The notes under the pieces: generated by a model
Database searches by the model: none
Told to the model about the DNA's origin: nothing
What the model saw: only the letters and a program-made list of their open reading frames with translations
Made by a program: the position numbers and the translations under genes
Origin: Bacteroidales bacterium UBA7009
Lineage (GTDB): Bacteria > Bacteroidota > Bacteroidia > Bacteroidales > Paludibacteraceae
NCBI GenBank assembly: GCA_002449665.1
Contig: DJXH01000010.1
Span: forward strand, 1 to 5,687
DNA length: 5,687 nt
Direction of reading: 5' to 3'
Shown here: positions 1 through 5,345 of the stretch, piece by piece
Numbering within the stretch: position 1 is the stretch's first letter
How the letters are laid out: each line of letters starts with the position of its first letter

Positions 1-177
1 TCGCACTATCTGCGCCGCGAGTTCTCCTACACCAACTACGAGCAGAAGTACACTCTGCCGGATGATGTGAACGAAGAAGAAATCAACGCCAAGGTAGAAG
101 ACGGTATTCTGACTATCGAACTGCCGAAACTCCAGAAAGTAGTAGGCAAGACGACGAAGCAGATTGAGATTAAGTAG
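1..177 (+). CDS. Small heat-shock protein Hsp20 (alpha-crystallin family), 3' end only
   Basis: The window opens inside this gene; 58 C-terminal residues are visible, ending at TAG 175-177. They carry the second half of an alpha-crystallin domain: REFSY at residues 7-10, the LPDDV strand-turn at 19-23, the EDGILTIELPK block at 33-43, and a C-terminal tail with the I-x-I motif (IEI, 55-57) that links subunits in oligomers. Members of this family are ATP-independent cytoplasmic holdases that bind unfolding proteins and pass them to DnaK/ClpB. The tail is short and Lys-rich, as is usual for bacterial Hsp20. The gene is followed after about 20 nt by a strong hairpin terminator and faces the end of the minus-strand unit, so it is transcribed separately. 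The start and regulation lie outside the window. The family call is secure; the particular paralogue is not known. Confidence 0.93.
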   Translation, partial: SHYLRREFSYTNYEQKYTLPDDVNEEEINAKVEDGILTIELPKLQKVVGKTTKQIEIK

Positions 178-196
178 TCGAAAGTCGCAAGTATCA

Positions 197-226
197 AAAA
201 ACGGCAACCGAAAGGTTGCCGTTTTT
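197..226. terminator. Bidirectional intrinsic terminator between hsp20 and the converging minus-strand unit
   Basis: A 13-bp perfect stem (197-209 with 214-226) closes on a GAAA tetraloop. The GC part is CGGCAACC/GGTTGCCG, flanked by five A on the left and five T on the right, so either strand's transcript ends in a hairpin plus U tract. It lies 20 nt after the hsp20 stop and 9 nt after the stop of the minus-strand gene ending at 235, as expected for a terminator shared by converging genes. Confidence 0.92.
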
Positions 227-234
227 GTTTGTTG

Positions 235-714
235 TTATACTTTTTTGAAAAGTTCGTGTGCGTGATCGCCTACTACAATAAGGCGATAGATGAGTGTCTC
301 CTGAAGCGGTTTGACGTGGGCTTTGAGTATGTTTTTGCCGTGCATCAGATATACGAAGTGCAGGTGTCCGAGACAGTCGTCTATGTTGTCGGCAATCATA
401 TCAAGCAGGCTCTCTTGCAGGTCTCTGTTTTGGCGGACGAAGTCGTCGCTTATCCAGCATAGTGTCAGTATGTGTGCTATGGCTTGTTGGCGGACGAGCG
501 GTTCGTTATCCTTGTGTGTGGCATCGAAAAGCAGGGACATAACATCGTAGCGCATTCCTTTTTCCGAGAGATTGAGTGCTATACCGAGCATTGCCGATGT
601 GGCATCGGTGGGGTTCTTATGGTCGAGCAACATAACGTCAAAGTCGGCTTTGTCGTCTTTGCTTATGCGGTCAAGACCGCGATACCATTCCATTACTTGT
701 GTGTTCTTGTCCAT
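235..714 (-). CDS. Hypothetical helical protein (159 aa), second gene of the unit
   Basis: I do not recognise this family. The product has no signal peptide and no membrane segment, so it is probably cytoplasmic. It looks almost entirely alpha-helical: amphipathic blocks at about residues 38-52, 54-64, 71-89, 98-114 and 136-149. The stretch EPLVRQQAIAHILTL (71-85) resembles a HEAT/ARM-type helix, but I would not claim the fold. It has a few Cys (86, 114) and no metal-binding or catalytic pattern. Its ATG (714-712) directly follows the TAA (717-715) of the secreted repeat protein in the same frame, so translation is probably coupled to that gene, or made by the same ribosomes reinitiating. No promoter is visible for it alone, and it ends 9 nt before the shared terminator, which supports this strand over the overlapping plus-strand ORFs. 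A partner or chaperone role for the repeat protein is only a guess from position. Confidence 0.78.
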   Translation of the reverse strand: MDKNTQVMEWYRGLDRISKDDKADFDVMLLDHKNPTDATSAMLGIALNLSEKGMRYDVMSLLFDATHKDNEPLVRQQAIAHILTLCWISDDFVRQNRDLQESLLDMIADNIDDCLGHLHFVYLMHGKNILKAHVKPLQETLIYRLIVVGDHAHELFKKV

Positions 715-3700
715 TTATTTTACTCTTACGCCCTCAGCTGTATAGACGGCTTCCTGTGTTATGATATAGAGATGTCCGTTCTTTACTTGCTTTGTGGCTT
801 TTGCTTTGGTGATTGTCGTTTCGTTCAATCCGGCAGGATTGAGAATGGATATCTCTACGCTTACCGGTTCGGCGGCGAGGTAGTTGTTATCCCCCTCCTG
901 TGAGAGCGTTACAATAATCGTACCACTTGCCGTGGCTGTCAGTATATTGTCAGTAATCTCTGCCAAATCTTTGTTGTCAATACTGTATGTGATGTCAAGT
1001 CCTGAGGTGGAGTAGGCGTTGAGGTTAAGCGTTTCGCCTACGGTGAGAACGGTAGTGTCGGGTGTCCAGGTGATTGTCTGTTCGGCTTGAAGGATGGTGA
1101 GCAGGTAGGTGGTTACGGAGTCGCAGCCGAGTGAGGAAATACCTGTTTCTTGGCTCTCATATTCGCCTGCATCGGGCGTGTCGTTAAGTGCTATCCACTC
1201 GTCTGTGCCATAGGTTACGGTAGTTTCCACGGTGGCTGCAGATACAGGTAGGACGATGAGGGTGAGGGTGATTATACTATCGCTGCCAAGGTAGTTGGTG
1301 AGTGTCAGCGTATAGTCTTTGGCTTCATTGAGTTCCGCAAAGTTTTCGTCCGTATATGTCTCGTTAGCACATATTGTCGCCTCGTAGAAATAGTAGGTGG
1401 TAGGACGTTCAATGACGGTGAGCGAGAGCATATAGGTGCTGTCGCAGCCTATTGTGGTGGCATTCTCGTCCATCAGTGTTTGGAAACCAACAGGTTGCAA
1501 AGCGAGGTTAATGTTATGCCAAGTGCCTTCTTCGCCTACGTACATTACTTTCTCTTCTTGGAAGAAGTAGGTTGGGGCGTAGGAGAGGGTGAGCGTTATA
1601 ATGCTATCGCCGCCGTATTGGTTGGTGAGAGTGATGTTGTAGTCTTTGGCTTCACTCAGTTCGTTGAAGTTGTCGTCGCTGTATGTGTCGCCTTGGCAGA
1701 TGGTTGCACTGTATGCCGTGTTGTTGTTCGGTTTGTCTTTTACGGTGAGCGTGAGGGTATAAACGCTGTCGCAGCCGCTGATGGTAAGAAGGCTGTCGTA
1801 TATTGTGTGCGTTCCTACGGCGATAGCAGAGAGGTCTTTGCCGCGCCAAGTCTTGGCTTGGTTCTCATACATTGTTATCTCATCGGTGAAAGAGTAGGCG
1901 GGATTGACTGTGAGCGAAAGAGTAATAATACTGTCGCCGCCGAGGTAGTTTTTGAGCGTTAGCGTATAATCGTTTGTTTCTGTCAGTTCGTTGAAGTTGT
2001 CATCGCTGTATGTGTTGCCTTGGCAGATAGTTGCGCTATATGCTGTGCCGTTGTTCGGTTTTTCTTTTACGGTGAGTGTGAGGGTATAAACGCTGTCGCA
2101 GCCGCTGATGGTAAGAAGGCTGTCGTATATTGTGTGCGTTCCTACGGCGATAGCAGAGAGGTCTTTGCCGTGCCAAGTCTTGTCTTGATTCTCATACATT
2201 GTTATCTCATCGGTGAAAGAGTAGGCGGGATTGACTGTGAGCGAAAGAGTAATAATACTGTCGCCGCCGAGGTAGTTTTTGAGCGTCAGCGTATAATCGT
2301 TTGTTTCTGTCAGTTCGTTGAAGTTGTCATCGCTGTATGTGTTGCCTTGGCAGATGGTTGCGCTGTATGCCGTGTTGTTGTTCGGTTTTTCTTTTACGGT
2401 GAGTGTGAGGGTATAAACGCTGTCGCAGCCGCTGATGGTAAGAAGGCTGTCGTATATTGTGTGCGTTCCTACGGCGATAGCAGAGAGGTCTTTGCCGTGC
2501 CAAGTCTTGTCTTGGTTCTCATACATTGTTATCTCATCGGCGAAAGAGTAGGCGGGATTGACTGTGAGCGAAAGAGTAATAATACTGTCGCCGCCGAGGT
2601 AGTTTTTGAGCGTCAGCGTATAATCGTTTGTTTCTGTCAGTTCGTTGAAGTTGTCATCGCTATATGTGTCGCCTTGGCAGATGGTTGCGCTGTATGCCGT
2701 GCCGTTGTTCGGTTTCTCCTTTACGGTGAGCGTGAGGGTATAGACGCTGTCGCAGCCGCTGACGGTAAGAAGGCTGTCGTATATAGTGTGCGTTCCTACA
2801 GCGATAGCAGAGAGGTCTTTGCCGCGCCAAGTCTTGTTTTGGTTCTCATACATTGTTATTTCCTTGGCGTAGGCATAAACAGGGTTGGCTTTAACATTAA
2901 GAGTGATAGTGCTGTCGCCGTCCCAAACATTGGGAATATGTATTTCGTGAGAGCCTTTGGTATAGAGGTTGCCGAGATAATCATACTCGCTGCCTTCGCA
3001 TACATATCCGTCTATTGTGTTGTAGGTAATGGCAGGATGAATAGTGAAAGTCTTGCTTATAGCGGTGGCGGCATTGAATCGTGTGCTGCCTGTTTGTGCG
3101 GCTGTGACTGTTACATTACCTGTGCCTATAATGTTAAGTGCGCCCTCGCTTGCAGAGATGATGCCTTCCGGCTCAAAGGTGTAGGCGATGTCAAGACCGC
3201 TTGATGCCTTTGCGGCAGCAAGAACGGCATCGGAAAGGAACGTACCGTCCGTCTGCTCCCAACCAATAGTCTGGTCTTTCTTCAACCCTGTACCGCTGAT
3301 GTTGATTTTGAGAGAGTTTGTGCCGTCTGATATAGTAACGATGCCGTTATATTCCTTGCCTTCTTGCGGGCAGAAATAGATATCAAAATCATAGTTGCTT
3401 ATCTGTCCTCTGTTGCTGCCCCCTGCCTCGCCGTTGCCGTTCTTGTCGGCAAGTGCGTTCTTCCCGATGGCGTAGGTCAGACCTTCTGTGTTGTCCGCGC
3501 TGCCTATGCGGAAGACATCGGGTATGTCGCTTGTAATGGTTATGTCGCCGTTTACGTAAAACGAGTGCAAGGCTATATGATATGGCTCGGAGGTATCGCC
3601 CCAAGTGAGCGAACCGAAATCTTTACTTTTGTCAGTCGTCGTCCCCTCACTGCCATCGTCAAAGTATATGTGCTTGGCTATCGGCACTTCTATCTGATAT

Positions 3701-4095
3701 ACAGTTATCTTATGGGTGTTGCCGGTCGGTCTGTCCCATTTGAGAAAGTTGGTATTAGGGTTGATTTTGCAGCTGAAACTTTGCTCCTGATCCCATTCTT
3801 CTTTTGTCAGTGTGCCTATCTCATTCATTGTGCCGCCGCCATCTGCGGATTCGTAGATGTGGGTGTTGTTTACTGGGAAAACACCGAGCAAATCCACTTT
3901 TGTGTATTTCCATTTGAAACTCAGCGTACCTGCTATCGGTTTGTAGCTGAAAGTCTGTGTGCGGTTGGAGATGGTGTTCAGTTCAAGACTACCTTCGTTA
4001 TACAGCGAGTACCATTGACCGTTGTTGTAGGTTTGCGCAAATGCCGAAAAAACAATTAACGTGAAAAGTGAACAAAGTAAAGATTTTTTCATCAT
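715..4095 (-). CDS. Large secreted repeat protein with GCDS-type modules and a possible T9SS C-terminal tail
   Basis: The 1126-residue product is probably exported and exposed at or beyond the cell surface. Residues 1-20 form a signal peptide (MMKK, hydrophobic core, cleavage likely after AFA20 before Gln21); Met1 or Met2 could be the start. Residues 21-140 are an unassigned beta-rich head. Residues about 140-270 resemble an ASH/choice-of-anchor beta domain, ending in NSLKINISGTG. Residues about 275-352 and 1004-1085 are related Ig-like domains, each opening QTI(G/T)W and containing SGLDI. Between them (361-1001) lies an array of alternating half-modules ending in GCDS or GGDS plus a TLTLTV strand, with a 109-residue period. 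The tail 1089-1126 contains NGHLYI and ends EGVRVK, like short C-terminal sorting tails of Bacteroidales secreted proteins, so type IX export is likely but not proven. There is no lipobox or catalytic motif, so an adhesin or structural role fits better than an enzyme. It has its own promoter, upstream of 4095, and is probably cotranscribed with the 159-residue gene. Confidence 0.9.
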   Translation of the reverse strand: MMKKSLLCSLFTLIVFSAFAQTYNNGQWYSLYNEGSLELNTISNRTQTFSYKPIAGTLSFKWKYTKVDLLGVFPVNNTHIYESADGGGTMNEIGTLTKEEWDQEQSFSCKINPNTNFLKWDRPTGNTHKITVYQIEVPIAKHIYFDDGSEGTTTDKSKDFGSLTWGDTSEPYHIALHSFYVNGDITITSDIPDVFRIGSADNTEGLTYAIGKNALADKNGNGEAGGSNRGQISNYDFDIYFCPQEGKEYNGIVTISDGTNSLKINISGTGLKKDQTIGWEQTDGTFLSDAVLAAAKASSGLDIAYTFEPEGIISASEGALNIIGTGNVTVTAAQTGSTRFNAATAISKTFTIHPAITYNTIDGYVCEGSEYDYLGNLYTKGSHEIHIPNVWDGDSTITLNVKANPVYAYAKEITMYENQNKTWRGKDLSAIAVGTHTIYDSLLTVSGCDSVYTLTLTVKEKPNNGTAYSATICQGDTYSDDNFNELTETNDYTLTLKNYLGGDSIITLSLTVNPAYSFADEITMYENQDKTWHGKDLSAIAVGTHTIYDSLLTISGCDSVYTLTLTVKEKPNNNTAYSATICQGNTYSDDNFNELTETNDYTLTLKNYLGGDSIITLSLTVNPAYSFTDEITMYENQDKTWHGKDLSAIAVGTHTIYDSLLTISGCDSVYTLTLTVKEKPNNGTAYSATICQGNTYSDDNFNELTETNDYTLTLKNYLGGDSIITLSLTVNPAYSFTDEITMYENQAKTWRGKDLSAIAVGTHTIYDSLLTISGCDSVYTLTLTVKDKPNNNTAYSATICQGDTYSDDNFNELSEAKDYNITLTNQYGGDSIITLTLSYAPTYFFQEEKVMYVGEEGTWHNINLALQPVGFQTLMDENATTIGCDSTYMLSLTVIERPTTYYFYEATICANETYTDENFAELNEAKDYTLTLTNYLGSDSIITLTLIVLPVSAATVETTVTYGTDEWIALNDTPDAGEYESQETGISSLGCDSVTTYLLTILQAEQTITWTPDTTVLTVGETLNLNAYSTSGLDITYSIDNKDLAEITDNILTATASGTIIVTLSQEGDNNYLAAEPVSVEISILNPAGLNETTITKAKATKQVKNGHLYIITQEAVYTAEGVRVK
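1555..2862 (-). repeat. Four tandem 327-bp (109-codon) in-frame repeats
   Basis: Exact 327-nt spacing of the GCDS codons (Cys codons for residues 448, 557, 666 and 775) defines four units: 2536-2862, 2209-2535, 1882-2208 and 1555-1881. Compared by eye in a shifted register, the copies at 2392-2718 and 2065-2391 differ at 7 of 327 bases, and those at 2065-2391 and 1738-2064 at about 10. Similarity drops toward both ends. A fifth, divergent unit (1228-1554) keeps the 109-codon spacing (Cys884), and a degenerate half-unit follows (Cys991, spacing 107). A further half-module precedes the array (Cys366). The whole module region is 1093-3015. Since 327 is a multiple of 3, gain or loss of units preserves the frame. 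Confidence 0.95.
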
Positions 4096-4178
4096 ATTTT
4101 AGGTTCTTTAGTTTTCTGTATTTGAGTTCTTTGCATAGAGTTTTTCAGCCGTGCAGCCATACTACGCAATTTCGGCTG

Positions 4179-4209
4179 CAAAGGTACGGCATCAAAACGA
4201 CATACCAAA
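4179..4209 (-). promoter_or_regulatory. Bacteroidetes-type promoter for the repeat-protein unit
   Basis: Read on the minus strand, TTTG (4209-4206) is followed after 19 nt by TACCTTTG (4186-4179), an exact fit to the Bacteroidetes -33 TTTG / -7 TAnnTTTG consensus. Transcription would begin near 4174, leaving an untranslated leader of about 78 nt before the ATG at 4095. The leader is A/T-rich next to the start codon and has no Shine-Dalgarno sequence, as is usual in this phylum. Confidence 0.75.
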
Positions 4210-4236
4210 TACCTTTTGCTATTAAAAAATTGTCTG

Positions 4237-4258
4237 TTATTATCAATATAGATAATAA
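4237..4258. repeat. Inverted repeat in the divergent intergenic region, possible operator
   Basis: TTATTATC (4237-4244) and GATAATAA (4251-4258) are perfect 8-bp inverted arms around the 6-nt spacer AATATA. The site lies between the two -33 boxes (4206-4209 and 4319-4322), where a dimeric regulator could act on either promoter. The sequence is AT-rich, so chance is a real alternative. I cannot assign a binding protein. Confidence 0.35.
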
Positions 4259-4304
4259 ACGGCAGTTCTTACGGCTGATAAAATTTACTTTTCTTTAGAT
4301 TTTT

Positions 4305-4323
4305 GCAAATTTAACGCATTTGC
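4305..4323. promoter_or_regulatory. Short inverted repeat over the recombinase -33 box, possible operator
   Basis: GCAAAT (4305-4310) and ATTTGC (4318-4323) are inverted arms separated by 7 nt. The right arm contains the TTTG -33 element of the recombinase promoter, so a protein bound here would block it. The arms are only 6 bp, so this is a weak call. Confidence 0.25.
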
Positions 4324-4350
4324 CAATATCTGATATTTTCCCTACCTTTG
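4319..4350 (+). promoter_or_regulatory. Bacteroidetes-type promoter for the serine recombinase
   Basis: TTTG (4319-4322), 20 nt of spacer, then TACCTTTG (4343-4350) match the Bacteroidetes promoter consensus exactly. Transcription should start near 4355, giving a leader of about 28 nt before the ATG at 4384. The -7 octamer is identical to that of the divergent promoter on the other strand. Confidence 0.78.
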
Positions 4351-4383
4351 CCGTCAAAATAATATAACTTCTAATATCTTCCT

Positions 4384-5016
4384 ATGACCTACGGCTATAT
4401 ACGTGTTTCAAGCGACAAGCAGACTGTTGAGAACCAGCGGTTTGAGATAATTCAGTTCTGCCTCCAAAACGGTCTGTGTGTAGATGGCTGGATAGAAGAA
4501 ACCATCTCAGGGGCTGTGAGTTACAATGGTCGCCGTCTCGGCGTACTGTTGCGTAGTGTCAAGAATGGAGATATTATAGTCTGCTCCGAACTTAGTAGGC
4601 TTGGACGTAACCTGCTTATGATTATGGAGATACTCAATGTCTGTATGGAACGCGGGTGCAGAGTGTGGACCATCAAGGACGGCTATCGGCTTGGCGATGA
4701 TATCCAGTCCAAAGTGTTAGCTTTCGCTTTCGGTATGTCTGCCGAACTTGAGCGTAAACTTATAAGTCAGCGTACAGCCGAGGCTATGGCGCGTCTGCGC
4801 GAACTCGGTGTTCACGTCGGTCGTCCCAAGGGCAAGTGTATGGATCAGGCTCACTATAAACTTTATCGTCAGGACACTCTTTTTCGAAAATGGCTTGCAG
4901 AGGGTATGAGTATGTCTCAAATAGCGCGGCGTTTCCGCGTAAGCCGCACTACTGTACTGCGTTACTACCATCGGTTTGTAGAAGTTAAAGAAACGGATTT
5001 AGAGGTCAAAATGTGA
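4384..5016 (+). CDS. mpi: Serine site-specific recombinase, master DNA invertase (Mpi) family
   Basis: This 210-residue protein is a small resolvase/invertase and appears complete. The N-terminal catalytic domain shows YGYIRVSS (3-10), with Arg7 and the likely nucleophile Ser9, then SRLGRN (71-76) with the paired active-site arginines 72 and 75. Residues 119-135, starting SAELER, form the long dimer helix E. GRPKG (146-150) is the hinge into the minor groove, and residues about 168-198 form the helix-turn-helix (MSQIARRF...SRTTVLRYY) that reads the half-site. Overall wording, including DKQTVENQR, EETISG and VWTIKDGYRLG, matches my recollection of the Bacteroides Mpi family, which inverts many promoters that control surface polysaccharides; the symbol is a family-level name. 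The enzyme cuts both strands at paired sites through a 5'-phosphoserine link and rejoins after rotation. The start is the ATG about 28 nt after its promoter. It is monocistronic and divergent from the repeat-protein gene. Its targets are not evident here. Confidence 0.9.
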   Translation: MTYGYIRVSSDKQTVENQRFEIIQFCLQNGLCVDGWIEETISGAVSYNGRRLGVLLRSVKNGDIIVCSELSRLGRNLLMIMEILNVCMERGCRVWTIKDGYRLGDDIQSKVLAFAFGMSAELERKLISQRTAEAMARLRELGVHVGRPKGKCMDQAHYKLYRQDTLFRKWLAEGMSMSQIARRFRVSRTTVLRYYHRFVEVKETDLEVKM

Positions 5017-5288
5017 TGGACCTTAGAAATGTTAATTTTCCAGACGCGTCTGGAAAATTCGAATTCAATAATACTTTCCATACCGATTGTGTCATAGTCG
5101 TAGAACTTGACACGGTCTTTGATTGAAGCAAAGGCAGATTTCTCAATTTCTTGTTGATACTTATTGAGTTTGCTTTTGTCGTGAGGAGCAATCAGATGCA
5201 TTGATGTATCAAAATCTTGCAATAAGAATCTCGTCGAAAGTAGTATCACAAAGATATTGAATGGAATAGTACACAAGAAAAATGACAT
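4965..5288 (-). pseudogene. Short minus-strand ORF, possible gene remnant
   Basis: From the ATG at 5288 this reads 107 residues; a TTG at 5333 would give 122. The first residues form a hydrophobic stretch, but that part overlaps the hairpin that looks like the ppdK terminator, so it may not be real coding. The middle is more protein-like: MHLIAPHDKSKL, then a charged helix with YQQEIEKSAF, then DRVKFYDYD and IIEFE. It loosely recalls the IAP...K...EI..xF block near the C-terminus of some restriction-endonuclease-like proteins; this is a weak resemblance from memory. The last 17 codons are antisense to the recombinase tail, and the frame runs straight through the 26-bp palindrome. No promoter is seen. 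It may be the tail of a decayed gene cut off at the recombinase boundary, an intact small membrane protein, or noise. Confidence 0.3.
5034..5059. repeat. Perfect 26-bp palindrome after the recombinase gene, candidate recombinase site
   Basis: The arms AATTTTCCAGAC and GTCTGGAAAATT flank a central GC dinucleotide, 18 nt after the recombinase stop. The 12+2+12 layout equals that of hix/gix-type crossover sites of serine invertases. There is no loop beyond what folding would force and no following U tract, so it is a poor intrinsic terminator. The symmetry is seen directly; recognition by the adjacent enzyme is inference, and no second copy is visible in the window. Confidence 0.6.
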
Positions 5289-5315
5289 ACACAAGAGTGC
5301 ATGCCATTTTTCTTG
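5274..5315 (-). terminator. Probable ppdK terminator, long hairpin
   Basis: A 19-position stem (5274-5292 with 5297-5315) closes on a 4-nt loop, 30 nt after the ppdK stop. The two positions that are A/C mismatches on the plus strand (5285/5304 and 5289/5300) become G-U pairs in minus-strand RNA, so the stem is fully paired only in the ppdK transcript. The descending arm contains a run of five U followed by CUUG. This supports termination of the minus-strand transcript rather than a plus-strand role. Confidence 0.7.
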
Positions 5316-5345
5316 AAATTTTATGTATTGCAAAACGCTCGTCTA

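Noticed and set aside
472..903. Plus-strand ORF overlapping the 159-residue gene and the end of the repeat protein, with others at 229-462 and 311-550
   Set aside because: The minus-strand genes explain this DNA better: they abut at TAA-ATG, share a promoter and end at a terminator. The plus-strand products are Cys/Val/Tyr-rich and unstructured, with no promoter.
1093..3015. CRISPR array as an explanation of the regular repeats
   Set aside because: The period is 327 bp with no spacer sequences, and every unit is translated in frame within one gene.
2020..3204. Long plus-strand open frame (394 codons) opposite the repeat array, with similar open frames at 1480-1962 and 3364-4059
   Set aside because: They are antisense shadows: the 327-bp period is a multiple of 3, so a frame without stops in one unit stays open through all of them. 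The translations are Val/Cys/Ala-rich and have no promoter or start context.
4068..4298. Plus-strand ORF in the divergent intergenic region
   Set aside because: It covers the start of the repeat-protein gene and both its promoter elements, has low-complexity Phe/Ser/Leu composition, and lacks an upstream promoter.
4717..4971. Minus-strand ORF opposite the recombinase
   Set aside because: It is antisense to the highly conserved helix E and hinge region of the recombinase and shows no protein features of its own.
5034..5059. The 26-bp palindrome as an ordinary intrinsic terminator for the recombinase
   Set aside because: It has no natural loop and neither strand has a U tract after the stem; the bases following it are CGAATTC on the plus side.
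5006..5191. 61-codon minus-strand ORF in another frame of the gap
   Set aside because: The product is Ser/Thr/Leu-rich with no recognisable pattern, and it lies under a more protein-like frame.
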